DNA of 64,000 bases from Planctomycetaceae bacterium (GTDB lineage Bacteria; Planctomycetota; Planctomycetia; Planctomycetales; Planctomycetaceae): NCBI GenBank assembly GCA_016795145.1, contig JAEUII010000123.1, positions 1 through 64,000 of the forward strand. Reading direction: 5' to 3'. The notes beneath the pieces are model-generated. The model was not told the origin of the DNA and did not search any database. It saw only the letters and a program-made list of their open reading frames with translations. The position numbers were made by a program, and so were the translations under genes. This document shows positions 29,301-36,043 of the stretch, piece after piece (within the stretch, counting starts at the first letter, position 1; each line of letters opens with the position of its first letter).

Positions 29301-32300
29301 AGCTGGTGCGGTGCCGCCACTGCCGTCACGGTTCTCTTCGAACACACTGTTGGCGACTCGCAGGTCTGCCTGATGAGCCTCAATGACGTTGAAGCCGGCA
29401 AAGTTGCCATCGGTCGGAATCACATTTCCACCGAAGGTCACCAGAGCATGATCGATGCTCGCCGACGCTCCCGGAGCAAGGTACAGCCCGCCCCACAGTC
29501 CGTTGCCTGTTGTACGGCTTGGGCTGACTTCGCTGCTGCCGCGTGAGTCGTCGTTGTTGGTATCAAAGGTACCGCCCGCACCGTATCGGTCATCCAGGCG
29601 CGAAGTGACAATGATCTCACGTCCACCGACCGCTTCTGCAATCAGCTGTGCCCCCATACCCACTTCAATGCGTGATCCTTCCATCTTCAGGATCATGTCC
29701 GGATCGATTACCAGACTTGCATCAAGCCGAGCACGGTTTCGTCCTGTCAGAGTGAGGTCCAGGATCCCTGTCAGCGTCGTTCCGTTATCCACAAACGTCG
29801 TGGACGAACCGTTCAGATTCGCGATCAGAGTGTAATTGCCGCCGCCGGTGTCATCAGAACGGTACAGTCGTCGTGATGTGTATGGCGCTACTGCTGGCGG
29901 CAGATTGGCAAGTGAAACGGATCCCGTGGCTGACAGCGTTACAGAACGAGTTGGCAATGATGCCGGGCTCTGGTTACCGGAAGCGTCAACGTAGACAATC
30001 CGGTAATTGTAAGTTCCCGCTGGCAGTGTTCCGCTGGCCGTTGATGCAGCCAGTGTGACGAGGACGACAGGAGGTGCGTTCACTTCAAGGAACGGTCCGC
30101 CTGGTGTTCCAGCAAGGGTCAGGTTTTCGGAGATGATGTGAACGATGTCACGGTCATCAAATCGACCGGCGACCGTCATCTGCTTCGTCGGGGAACCTGC
30201 GGCTGTCTGAATTCGAATGAAGAGACCGTTGTTCGAATTGTTCACAAGCCGGTTGCCGTAGATGTCCGGCCCGACGCGGCTGTAATCTGGAGTGAACGGA
30301 ACAGTCTGGAAAGCAGGCGCACTGAATGTCGTCTCTTCAAAGCTGTCCGGATCCGCAGACATCGCGGAGTCTTCACTGAGTGTGATCAGGTTGTTGTAGA
30401 CGCCTGGTCGCGACTCAATCATCGTGATCGGATTCACGATTTGCTGAACAGAATCCACATCAAGCTTGCCGCCACCGTAGCTGAGTGAGGCAAACGCAAC
30501 GTAGTCCATGAAGATCCCGGATCGCTCATAGTTGATGCGACCTTCGTCGTTATCGACATCGCGACGGAAGACGAGGCCACCCCAGTTGCCAGGGCTTGGC
30601 GTCGTTGGTGTTGGTGTTGTATCACGTCCAATCGACTCATCCCGCCACGATGTCATCGTGACGTCCTGAACCGGCGTTCCAAGGACCTGCAGTGTTGCAC
30701 CGCCGCGGTCAACAGTGACCGATGAGCTTCCTGCGCCGATGAATGAATCCTGGAACTTCAGAACTGCACCGGCGTCAATCATGACGACGACATCCTTCGG
30801 GATGTCCATTGACGACCCGTCAGCCAGATCAAAGCCGGAGTCATCCAGTCCGATTTGATAGGAGATGTTGTCCGCCTTCGTCGCAATGTCACCATCGGTG
30901 CCACCGTTTCCAACGATTCGAACGATGTCGCCTGGCTGAGCTGCCGCAAGGGCCGCGCTGATTTGCGTGTAGAGATTCGGCAGGTTGCCGCCCGGTGTTG
31001 CAAGTTTGTCGACAACACGAACCCGGCTTGTGTCAACGGCACGGAACCAGAAGTTGTAAACACCGCCTTCGACGCCGTCATGGTCACCATCCAGCCGCAG
31101 GGATGGCTGATTCAAGGCAGAGTCACGAATCGTCGTGTCAGTGTTTGGACGGAATGTCATACGCAGGTCGTACTTGCCCTGCGTCGTCCCGTTCATTCCA
31201 TTGTCCTGAATGGTCGGATCATACTGATCGTTGCCACTCGCGCTGACACCGATGAAGTAGGTTCCGGCTTCCAGCTCCAGCGTCAGCATGGAATCTTCGC
31301 TGAAGTAATCGTCGTTCTGAGAAATCAGAGTTCGCTTGCCGGAGGAATCTTCTTTGTACAAACGCACAACAGTGTCCAGCAGGCTGGAATCGTTCATGCG
31401 TTCAGCAACCGTCTCTGCGGTGAACTGTCCCTTCTTGGGAAGCACAAAACGATAGAGGTCAATGTCCCGACTTTCCGGACGATACAACGCCTGTCCGTGG
31501 ATGATGTCTGCATCACCTGGGAAGTCTGGCTCCGCGGTTGTGGTCTGGACCGTCGGCCCTTCAAACCCGGCCATGACTGTCAGCGCTGGCAGATCGTAGG
31601 CATCTCCCAGTCCCAGCAGGTGTCCGATCTCGTGCATCGCCGTAGAGAACCACGATCCGGCAAATGAGTCGTCCCAGGTTTCCGCATTGTCCATAATGGC
31701 AAGGCTGAGCGGACGGCTGGCATACCCAATCACACCACCAGCACCCGTGATAATGTTCGGATCGATGGCACGCAAGTCGCCCGTAACAATCGTGAACCCC
31801 TGGTTTGCGGTTTCAACAAACTGCACACCCATGTTCCTGGAATACAGCTCGAACGCTTCGCGAGCACGCTGCTTCTGGTTCTCCGTGATCAGGTTAAGCA
31901 GCGCTGTTCCCTGAGGAGTAAAGCCGTAGTTGCGCTGGAAGTTGTAGTAGTAGGTCGTGATCTGTGGATTCTGGTCGAGCGGATCCTGCAGATGGTCTTC
32001 GCCGGGAACGTCGATGTCGCGATGTCCCGGTTCGTCACCGTTGCCTGGGAAGTCAAATGGATAGGCTCGCGACAGAATCTGACCGCTGATCACCTGACTC
32101 TGGCTGGAAAGCGTTCCAAGATTGACGGAGTTCCCAAAGCTCGAACCTGGATCAACAAACGAAAAATTGATGTTCGAAGACGTCAGAGTCAGATTCGTAT
32201 TCTGATTACCGAAGATCGTTGTTTTCACGAGCTTGCTGACCTGAGTATTCAGGTTCATTGCCCAGGCAAGCTGCGCTGGTGTCGTGCCACCTGTGGAATC

Positions 32301-33356
32301 AAGAACGACATTGATGGCACGGTTCGTCACCGTAATCGCTGGCATTCCATTGGTATTCAATGCCGACTTCGTGAACGAAAGCGTGATCGGATTACCGTCG
32401 ATCGAAACGATCGGCTCAATCAAAACCGAAGCCAGTGCATTGCCAGTTGTGCCGAAACTGCTGGTGAAGACCTCAGAGTAAGTCGTTGTCGTTGGTGCCA
32501 GTGGAACGGTTTCGTCGGTTCCGATGCGCAGACGATATGTCCCGGCCCCGGAAAGCTGATCAATTGGCGAAGCAAATGTCAGTGTCGCTGTGTTGGCCGA
32601 CGCGCTGTAGACAACCGACGTTGGCAGATGGACAACGTCATCCGTGTTCTCAACCGTGCCCTTCGTCGCAAGCAGGCGATAGAAATTGGCATTCTGAGCA
32701 GTCGTGGCGTCCAGAGTATCTTCGTTGAAGTACACAACGATCTGATCGCGTTGCTGCGTCAGAGTGCCATTGGAATTGCGGGTGACCGGCTGAGGAACTA
32801 CAGCACGCACCTGAGCCCCAAGATTCAACCGGAAGTAGAAGTACCCGTCCGGATCAGACGTACCACTCTTGAACTTCTCCCCCGCAGTATTCTGCAGCGG
32901 ATTTGTGCCACTGCCCTTGATCGTAATTCGATAGTAGTCATCCGGCAGGTTCTCCGCAAAACGGAGCACCACATCTTCGCTCGTCGCGCCAAGACCGACA
33001 TAGCCCAGTGTGACTGGAACTTCGTTGCCGTCGGCAAACGTCCCGTCGCGACCAGACCGAGTCACGATGATCGGCGAATTGTTGAACAGTCGATTCCCCG
33101 AAGAATCAATCTGCTGCCCAGGATTGAACTGCAGCGTCAGCTCTTTTGGAGCCACGTTACGAGTGTCACCCGACGTCAGGAATTCGCCAACATTGGGGCG
33201 AACCGCGACCAGTGACGGAGCCGCAAGCAGAGCACGAGTTTCGAGCGAATCTTCCAGACAGGCCGACGTCTTCTTGACCAATCCCCTTCGCTTCACCGAA
33301 CTTCGATTGTGAGTGAAACGGTTACGGACAGCAGTCAACCATGTCGAAATCAGCAT
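17358..33356 (-). CDS. Giant modular surface protein with metzincin protease site, 5,332 aa
   Basis: A single unbroken frame of 16 kb. The N-terminus is basic and carries LETRALLAA (38-46), the LExRxLL(S/A)A form I associate with planctomycete extracellular proteins. Order: SbsA/Big-like Ig (about 50-300); metalloprotease (about 465-600) with HEIGHLLGLGD, His575, Glu576, His579, Asp585 and a likely Met-turn VMAG near 595; PPC domain (about 610-705); three beta-helix-like units (about 855-930, 1208-1260, 1480-1540) with further PPC-like domains near 1630, 1860 and 2780; beta-helix near 3470; cadherin-like repeats (3796-4160); PKD (about 4170); GEVED (about 4273-4400); eight FN3-like repeats (4435-5190). 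It ends in AAIGLLGAILALSALLRRRRN, a membrane helix plus Arg tail for anchoring or sorting. ATG with AGGG eight bases upstream. Likely cell-surface adhesin/protease; target unknown. Confidence 0.93.
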   Translation of the reverse strand: MLISTWLTAVRNRFTHNRSSVKRRGLVKKTSACLEDSLETRALLAAPSLVAVRPNVGEFLTSGDTRNVAPKELTLQFNPGQQIDSSGNRLFNNSPIIVTRSGRDGTFADGNEVPVTLGYVGLGATSEDVVLRFAENLPDDYYRITIKGSGTNPLQNTAGEKFKSGTSDPDGYFYFRLNLGAQVRAVVPQPVTRNSNGTLTQQRDQIVVYFNEDTLDATTAQNANFYRLLATKGTVENTDDVVHLPTSVVYSASANTATLTFASPIDQLSGAGTYRLRIGTDETVPLAPTTTTYSEVFTSSFGTTGNALASVLIEPIVSIDGNPITLSFTKSALNTNGMPAITVTNRAINVVLDSTGGTTPAQLAWAMNLNTQVSKLVKTTIFGNQNTNLTLTSSNINFSFVDPGSSFGNSVNLGTLSSQSQVISGQILSRAYPFDFPGNGDEPGHRDIDVPGEDHLQDPLDQNPQITTYYYNFQRNYGFTPQGTALLNLITENQKQRAREAFELYSRNMGVQFVETANQGFTIVTGDLRAIDPNIITGAGGVIGYASRPLSLAIMDNAETWDDSFAGSWFSTAMHEIGHLLGLGDAYDLPALTVMAGFEGPTVQTTTAEPDFPGDADIIHGQALYRPESRDIDLYRFVLPKKGQFTAETVAERMNDSSLLDTVVRLYKEDSSGKRTLISQNDDYFSEDSMLTLELEAGTYFIGVSASGNDQYDPTIQDNGMNGTTQGKYDLRMTFRPNTDTTIRDSALNQPSLRLDGDHDGVEGGVYNFWFRAVDTSRVRVVDKLATPGGNLPNLYTQISAALAAAQPGDIVRIVGNGGTDGDIATKADNISYQIGLDDSGFDLADGSSMDIPKDVVVMIDAGAVLKFQDSFIGAGSSSVTVDRGGATLQVLGTPVQDVTMTSWRDESIGRDTTPTPTTPSPGNWGGLVFRRDVDNDEGRINYERSGIFMDYVAFASLSYGGGKLDVDSVQQIVNPITMIESRPGVYNNLITLSEDSAMSADPDSFEETTFSAPAFQTVPFTPDYSRVGPDIYGNRLVNNSNNGLFIRIQTAAGSPTKQMTVAGRFDDRDIVHIISENLTLAGTPGGPFLEVNAPPVVLVTLAASTASGTLPAGTYNYRIVYVDASGNQSPASLPTRSVTLSATGSVSLANLPPAVAPYTSRRLYRSDDTGGGNYTLIANLNGSSTTFVDNGTTLTGILDLTLTGRNRARLDASLVIDPDMILKMEGSRIEVGMGAQLIAEAVGGREIIVTSRLDDRYGAGGTFDTNNDDSRGSSEVSPSRTTGNGLWGGLYLAPGASASIDHALVTFGGNVIPTDGNFAGFNVIEAHQADLRVANSVFEENRDGSGGTAPASRYGRTANAAGTIFARGAQPVLVNNVFRDNSGPVLTINANAMVATYQGDYGRSTGLIGAFTGYESNQGPLIVRNLLGRNAVNGIVVRGETLTTQSVWDDTDIVHVVQNEITIPNFHTYGGLRLNSAPDASLVVKLSGANAGFTAGGKPLDIDDRIGGVLQVVGQPYFPVILTSFADDSVGSGFGLDGLPLKDTNANGPSTGTAGAWRSLLISQYAHDRNVEVYNERETISATAPGTNATARLAEFLGALGKQNFIVQNSDGTTTTQNSGDDNLRLGFEVHGAINAPNDVDVYSFTGTAGSEVWIDIDRTSYSLDTVVELISSTGTILALSDNSLDESTNSSLIYRQSSLVKANNLNKSLYNSDDMYTTNPKDAGFRIILPGNVGTTGTYQVRVRSSNIDSLNTAANRADLSDSSKVFSGLTAGSYQLQIRMQETDEVPGTTVRYSDIRFATNGIEVYGQPVHSQLAGEYAESTFPNDTALASGNQDVGNLLNTDRASVAIAGRISAPSDVDFYRFNVTYDDIQQIPGFTNPNRFASVIFDVDYADGMSRANLDAYVFNAETNQLVLTASDSNVSEDRSGPLEGADMDDLSRGSAGSLDPYIGPFELPEGNYYLVVAPHGQVPAALGQTMLANPISTQIRLEPVPFVRRIFDEHFGGQGTSTAPVYQFGDDEQGQNTVQYHLGDVPLFVSDGQFVYIVNPYTGTAVNIVGNTGVVHDEIMMRPDGELYGWSFVTGVDNGDSTYFQINTGNGARTNIGDEGITTYHDSDPTGTFSEATSNAGMDVTAFTYFAPTTTGGVLVGTRGDGRYRANLIYQFNTRTGAAIGQGPNRAANARATNNNVPSLFNPSGTDVVEVGAFPTSVTGTVQGVAMAGTSLYGVTSTGLLVELDLATFTIANQKTIRDANNNPVNLTGLTLGPDSVEGGAYATTLFASDDQGNIYAIATGGNVIDPNAVWGDPVPFFVNGQSVLATGVPAAGITFGTLQYNLWQQTGNRGLEAGHGLTTAVDGTRNAAPGGASLYFGNLAGGPTAGNKNDLGNLGTLNNYNFPGGAHGTYMSNPFSLEGYNSADKPVLYFNYLLQTDSNDYLPGVRSQSDAMRVYVGDGTNWVLAATNDSYRGPLTGDDEQDLGPNGVTSFPNGQLFPDVVELYDEAATPQWRQARVDLSNFAGRSDLRLRFEFDTSGAVNVGDISTVGEEMYAREGRTLRDGQSYILEGVNQFELDMGYTLVAPSFSGLVEGETFTLDVDTETLKFEFDLQQVNGSYDGVLAGNNAIRIARTMSANEIARAIDLALRTAIAATPNGSPLKEIKPHTDGNRVNIARQPDNAPITTIGTTLTQSGGAGLFVDGAPGVTPGTTPVVIHSGMSRNEVATAMKNALAGHLLPAGAYYEVEGNNAADPLIATDLEALSWTDVANNTVQENNAAPLPHISIIGSSSGIFTDFYRFDVPAGALTRRVIVDLDGTNTTFNSMIRIVDTNGATVIENLVGTTLDIGSNHITSYLDTNLAPGEYYVQIGVPPFANDALPGQRYTLHLSVEGHAVNANGPADPLVVNPFNIKSSGDLVRIIGHYVTNAGPMGHTTGLPGDGFGGYFDTATTAQRGMNNAFEGMYIDDIIIGFAERGEMVTNAPNNSTFIDNPQIVNRNNTNPYQDILEGAYDVEIRRASDYASTPSSVPNPQFDSRDTNDRLTDAQSIRVPSASSLRDGQTFTISDGVNSVTFEYEDELLSNGVAQGHFAIPFNPAKSATLDGRYEMDSYRTGESSATIAGRILDAINSTAVQGILKIRASLSDGAEDSAFGSTSSVINLYGTALVTLNDGLQTPGADGMPDGFYGTMAGLGNTIGSTTLFTFRNTTPYIDPNTGYPEQIHSIRVQLPAGQKFDPISLLGGNGTGPTVNAASDFDSPTFTSLDNNNPRIPKFSFSSEFDVMTIDFSQIVDATQRGPGFEKNDVLIFGLDIDFFAEPVWNLGATVDVSYSSGRAVASKFVQSATTDQMGVLRPVTDPTTVISHEGYGDSNQYRDQGQLLIRSNFISDSLNWGILSDAGTRTGSPNPAGAGALTHAGPPRNLREPNTNNWLPGIVISNNVIVQSGQGGILFSGEVPPGATTTVGPVPVGRIINNTIVGNPTNRVGVGIQVDQNASPTLLNNIVADLVTGVSVDASSQALGTVVGGTLYRNNGTNASTGAIGLGTFPIVLTNSDPLFVDQARRNYYPAPLSQAIDSSIDTLSDRTGFITVRDPLGIGVSPITTPTVDAYGQLRGDDPAVSTPAAQGANVFKDRGAIDRVDFFRPTAYFSTPLDQSTSDLDSTLDAVWLNSPITVRELIISLTDIGIGVDDARVLLNGSQFKLYMDDGVKQSTDLPDLPNGTVITEGLLQNGVDYVFVYNSTTNEVIFRSTTAFPDERKYRITVDNTDATTDGVDGIRDLAGNYLAPNRVDGTTQFTLLLTDGVNDPPVNSVPLAQSTPEDTTLVFSQANGNLISVSDADVWLGTNILRVTLASTNGVMSLSRTTGLTFTTGDGTADAAMTFTGTVDFINAALAGMSFIPTPDYFGSAQITITTNDLGGFTGPPTPPAAPQEDMDVIPINVTPVNDRPVFNPLADPAAIDEDAGAQTVAGFMTGQAAGPANETPPQTISATLTVTSVTGSWTTSTFFSTAPAIDTTTGDLTYTVAPNVNGSATISVVLTDSLGLTSVTRNFTVTVNPINDEPVYTLNPVLPISVAEDAGTQNIDLINTFAAAIATALDELGTQTLTFSLSNVQLVSGNVLMDTLTIDANGNLTFKSHQDTAGVITVDMTLADNGATGGLNDNITPVLQIQITVNQVNDAPVAVASPHTVDESYDLTLDASASFDVDAFFGQTLTYAWDLDNNGSFETSTGANAVSTVTWAWLQSLGITAPQTRTIRLQVTDSSGAANNVGTTTTTLNTLIVDYGDAPDTFGTLKTSTGAAHTIAGGLFLGSTVDKETTGIPSSDASGDGADEDGVSFPTRFETTSSQPLPAFVDMMASKAGFVDAWLDLDQNGVFDAGERLTPAGGMAVVAGSNRLFFDIPANAPTGDTFMRFRISSVGGLAATGRAADGEVEDYPVKIRTLSAPVTPVINRPVDFNPADGRIPQTSDLTPVVVWTSHQENYSYSLEVRNASNTLVYSGTTTFSFQEVTTTLPAGIYTATVVASNKLGTTAAPATWTFEVVPLVVSAPSGTVTVPRPLIQWNAIEGSSKYTVNIESLTAGNTFLLTTFSTTGLTIPNQFTPPTDLPIGRYQVRVRATDAADQLGDWSPFVSFVVKTAPIVTSPAGPTTSIRPTIAWTPVAGAVTYEVDLFNLTDNVQVARVTGVTLTNWTPSSNLTLADYRVRVRAFNVVNEDSNWSPDQIFRVAPVPVAVAPVGRIPDATPTFSWNAVGAADRYELIVTQNFGGHLQVVSELNITSTSFTQPTDLPLGRYQFTIRAVNLPAAGSVSGSALSTISSTYDFTVTERPTVTAPLPTTFLARPTVEWTNPLGAGANPVSEVWLNKVENGVSNKVLSQAGIAGTSWQISTDLVLGTYQVWVRTNSSVDPATVSDWSLARTFRVTTPPTLIGPTGRIGDATPTLTWAGVPGAQSYRVFVSSNSVGTTAYDVSNINALNFTIPSDLPIGRYRYWVQARSAFGDLSNWSAPLDFQIVTGPTLTGPASSTFDTTPSFAWTNMAATLNGLPAGATSYEFRIDQVLSTTVTTNFRFVAGLTSPSYTLPDTDLLPIGNYRAYVRARSADTQGDFSFALAFFVGGRPNVNAVPTSSNQTPRITWQAVDGTSGYEIYIVNVLAPTVTLVRQSNIGATNFTPATALGKGTFRVWVRAFNASTGAASLWSNAVDFTITSKDEAVRPASPDTWMLTALAPVFEDGSTDTTISMLPSRMAGAVDAMILDVPVAVESVEQPVIPVESVSTQHTDAVLGGWDSEAWWDAPDAEVTESVEQVVVTAPVAEPAPAKEETKSAAIGLLGAILALSALLRRRRN

Positions 33357-33847
33357 TTCGTCAACCCTGATAAGTGCGAATTGAAAGATCGAAGTTGCTT
33401 AGAGCACCTGAACTAATGGTCAGTTTTTCGCCAAGCTGATTGTAGGGAATCCCCGCATTCTGTGCGCGCAATTTCCTGCAATTTGAAAGACGGCGATTTT
33501 CACTTCAACAAACACCTGGTTGTCCAGCAAAAAGATAAAAAATTCGATGCTTTCGACGGAAGAAACCTGCCAGATGTACCTTAGGAGTATGGGCAAAAAC
33601 CCCTAGATTGCTACTTCGGCAGTTTTTTCCGACCGTCTCCAGGATTCGCAGGAATCTGACGGTTGTAACGTCCCCAACGGGTACTCAGCCGTTCGTTTAG
33701 CCCTTTGCCAGCACAAGACCAGAGCCACTTCTGGAAGGAACTCCGGTCTTCAGAAGCGAACGACTTGTGTTTGGATCCTGGGGCTGAAACAATCACAAAA
33801 GAGCATCCATGCTCTTCCTCCCCCGTCTTCAAAATGTGAGACCCGCC
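33357..33847. other. Divergent intergenic region upstream of the giant gene
   Basis: 491 bases between the giant gene (minus) and a DUF1501 gene (plus), AT-richer than its surroundings near 33520-33560. It should hold both promoters; I found no convincing -35/-10 pair. A 73-codon minus frame (33611-33832) is not supported. Confidence 0.4.
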
Positions 33848-35293
33848 ATGTCGCTCACACCTTCAATACTTGATGCCACACGACGCCATTTTCTTTCCGG
33901 AGCTGGTGTTGGACTGGGAGCCATCGCACTTGGCTCTCTGCAGCACGCGCGGGGCGATATCCCGATTTCGGCATCAAAACCGCTCGAACAGCGTCAGCCC
34001 CATTTCACGGGGCGGGCCAAGCGAGTGATCTACCTTCATCTGACCGGATCACCACCGAACCTGGACATCTACGACTACAAGCCAGCACTCGTCGACCGGA
34101 CCGGGCAGGATTGTCCGGATGAGTTTCTGAAGGGTCGAACTTTCGCATTCACCTCCGGTGTGCCCAAGCTCCTGGGAACTCCCCGGAAGTTCGTTCAGTG
34201 TGGCGAATCCGGAACCTGGTTGTCCGATGCCGTTCCAAACCTTCAGCGAGTTGCTGATGACATCTGCTTCATTCATTCGATGAAGACGGATCAGTTCAAT
34301 CATGCTCCGGCAGAATTGCTTCTTTACACGGGTTCACCACGTTCCGGACGACCGTCGATGGGGTCGTGGGTCACGTACGGCCTGGGGACAGAGAACCAGG
34401 ACCTCCCCGGGTTTGTGGTGCTGATCAGCAGCGGAGTCCAGCCGAACGGCGGCTCAAATTCATGGGGCAGCGGGTTCCTGCCTTCCGTGTTCCAGGGTGT
34501 CCAGTGCCGGTCCAAAGGCGATCCGGTGCTTTACGTTTCCGATCCAGCGGGAATGAACCGCCAGATGCGGCGTCGATCGCTCGACACCCTCCGTGCACTG
34601 AACGAAAGTCAGGCGCAGGAACTCGGACACCCTGAAACAACGACTCGAATTGCTCAGTATGAGCTCGCTTACCGTATGCAGGCGTCCGTGCCGGACGTGA
34701 TGAGTATCGCGGGCGAATCAAAGGACACGCTTGAGAAATATGGCGCAGTCCCCGGGGAATCGAGCTTTGCGAACAACTGCCTGCTGGCCCGACGGCTGGT
34801 CGAGCAGGGTGTTCGATTCGTGCAGTTGTTTGACTGGGGTTGGGACTTCCATGGGACCGGTCCCGGTGAAGGTCTGACCGACGGGCTCACCAACAAATGG
34901 GCGAAGACTGATCGTCCGATTGCAGCTCTCATTGAAGACCTCAAACAGCGAGGATTGTTTGAAGACACTCTGATCATCTGCGGCGGCGAATTCGGACGAA
35001 CACCGTTCCGCGAAGGACGAACCGCGGGCAGCGCGGTGCTGGGACGCGATCATTATCCAGACTGCTTCACGATGTGGATGGCTGGCGGCGGCGCAAAGGG
35101 CGGCTGCAACTACGGCGAAACCGATGAACTCGGATTCCAGGTAGTGGAGAATGTCGTGACTCCGCATGATCTTCAAGCCACGATCATGCACCTGCTGGGC
35201 TTCAACCATGAACAACTGACATTCCGTTTCCAGGGGCGAGACTATCGCCTGACGGACGTCCATGGGAAAGTGATCAGTGAAGTTCTTGCCTGA
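33848..35293 (+). CDS. DUF1501 family exported protein
   Basis: 481 residues, the second DUF1501 protein of the window. The N-terminus MSLTPSILDATRRHFLSGAGVGLGAIALG is a clear Tat signal (RRHFL). Family motifs: VIYLHLTGSPPNLDIYDYKP, FNHAPAELLLYTGSPRSGRPSMGSWVTYGLG, RFVQLFDWGWDFHG, IICGGEFGRTPF, GRDHYPDCFTMWMAGGGAKGG. The frame starts at 33809, but the Met at 33848 begins the Tat signal. As with the protein at 10264, the usual cytochrome-like DUF1549/1553 partner is absent next door. Probably exported; enzymatic role unknown. Confidence 0.88.
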   Translation: MSLTPSILDATRRHFLSGAGVGLGAIALGSLQHARGDIPISASKPLEQRQPHFTGRAKRVIYLHLTGSPPNLDIYDYKPALVDRTGQDCPDEFLKGRTFAFTSGVPKLLGTPRKFVQCGESGTWLSDAVPNLQRVADDICFIHSMKTDQFNHAPAELLLYTGSPRSGRPSMGSWVTYGLGTENQDLPGFVVLISSGVQPNGGSNSWGSGFLPSVFQGVQCRSKGDPVLYVSDPAGMNRQMRRRSLDTLRALNESQAQELGHPETTTRIAQYELAYRMQASVPDVMSIAGESKDTLEKYGAVPGESSFANNCLLARRLVEQGVRFVQLFDWGWDFHGTGPGEGLTDGLTNKWAKTDRPIAALIEDLKQRGLFEDTLIICGGEFGRTPFREGRTAGSAVLGRDHYPDCFTMWMAGGGAKGGCNYGETDELGFQVVENVVTPHDLQATIMHLLGFNHEQLTFRFQGRDYRLTDVHGKVISEVLA

Positions 35294-35396
35294 GTGGAAT
35301 TGAACAGCCTTCAAACCAAAGACTGAATCGACTGCCCAACCACGCAACCCATCTGGCACCTGATGAAGCATCATCAGGCACCACCTTGCTCAGCAA

Positions 35397-35651
35397 TTAG
35401 AACCAGCCCAGGAAGCCGGCCGCTGTCATCAGTACTCCCAGAGAAAAGAGTACGGCGACTGCGATCGTTCGGTACCACTGACGCTGCCGGTCCCGAATTG
35501 CGAGAACGGTTTCCACCATCGCAACGCGTGTGTAACGAGCCACCGAGTTGTCCAGTTCTGACCGGTGCCGACTGGGAGCACGAGCCACAACACGAGAAGT
35601 CTGATTACTGATTGACGCAGTGTTCACGATTGCACCTGACTGAGAGAACAA
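35397..35651 (-). CDS. Small C-tail-anchored membrane protein
   Basis: 84 residues if started at the TTG at 35649-35651; an internal ATG would give 40 residues. No family recognised. The first 60 residues are polar and basic; the C-terminus (TIAVAVLFSLGVLMTAAGFLGWF) is one membrane helix ending at the stop, the layout of a tail-anchored or small regulatory membrane protein. The RQRQWYRT stretch before the helix would sit on the cytoplasmic side. It converges on the DUF1501 gene. Composition and the clean helix favour a real gene, but the weak start keeps confidence moderate. Confidence 0.45.
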   Translation of the reverse strand: MFSQSGAIVNTASISNQTSRVVARAPSRHRSELDNSVARYTRVAMVETVLAIRDRQRQWYRTIAVAVLFSLGVLMTAAGFLGWF

Positions 35652-36043
35652 GTCAACTGAGAGGATGTTTGAGAGGACGCTGAAGTCACATCATGTTCGT
35701 CAGCGTCTGCCAATAATTAGATCACCTGCAAAATCGTCAACTGGAATCCTGCCGAGTGGGATCACGCTTTCCTGCAGAATCCTCCGCATTCTTCCGAACA
35801 CTCCATTTCCGCTGAGGTAGTTGCCAATTTCGCCTCTTTGCCAAGAATCTTTCGTTCAGAAAATGCAATCGGGCTCCCCCACGGAGCCGAACAATCGTTC
35901 ATAAGTGCCACGGTGTTCTCTGTTCAGATGTGACCGCTGTTCAACGGGCAGGAATCGTTCCGCTGCTCGCAGACTGGGGAATTCACCTGCCTGCCGCGAC
36001 CACGTGTTCCGCAGTGGAACTCAAGAAAGAAAGTGTGAGCTGA
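35652..36043. other. Intergenic region before the TspO-like gene
   Basis: 392 bases. A long plus frame (35905-36597) passes through here but overlaps the TspO gene in another phase and is a shadow. I see no repeat or hairpin with a T-run. Confidence 0.4.

Noticed and set aside
30855-33215. Long plus-strand frames (up to 407 codons) opposite the giant gene
   Set aside because: These are antisense shadows of the 5,332-codon gene; long antisense frames are expected at this GC content and have no signal, ribosome site or domain.
33611-33832. A 73-codon minus-strand frame beside a DUF1501 gene
   Set aside because: Its start overlaps the upstream region of the DUF1501 gene and the Arg/Lys/Trp-rich translation has no strand or helix regularity.
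35359-35378. Small hairpin CCTGATGA/TCATCAGG after the second DUF1501 gene
   Set aside because: An 8-bp stem without a following T-run on either strand; too weak to call a terminator.
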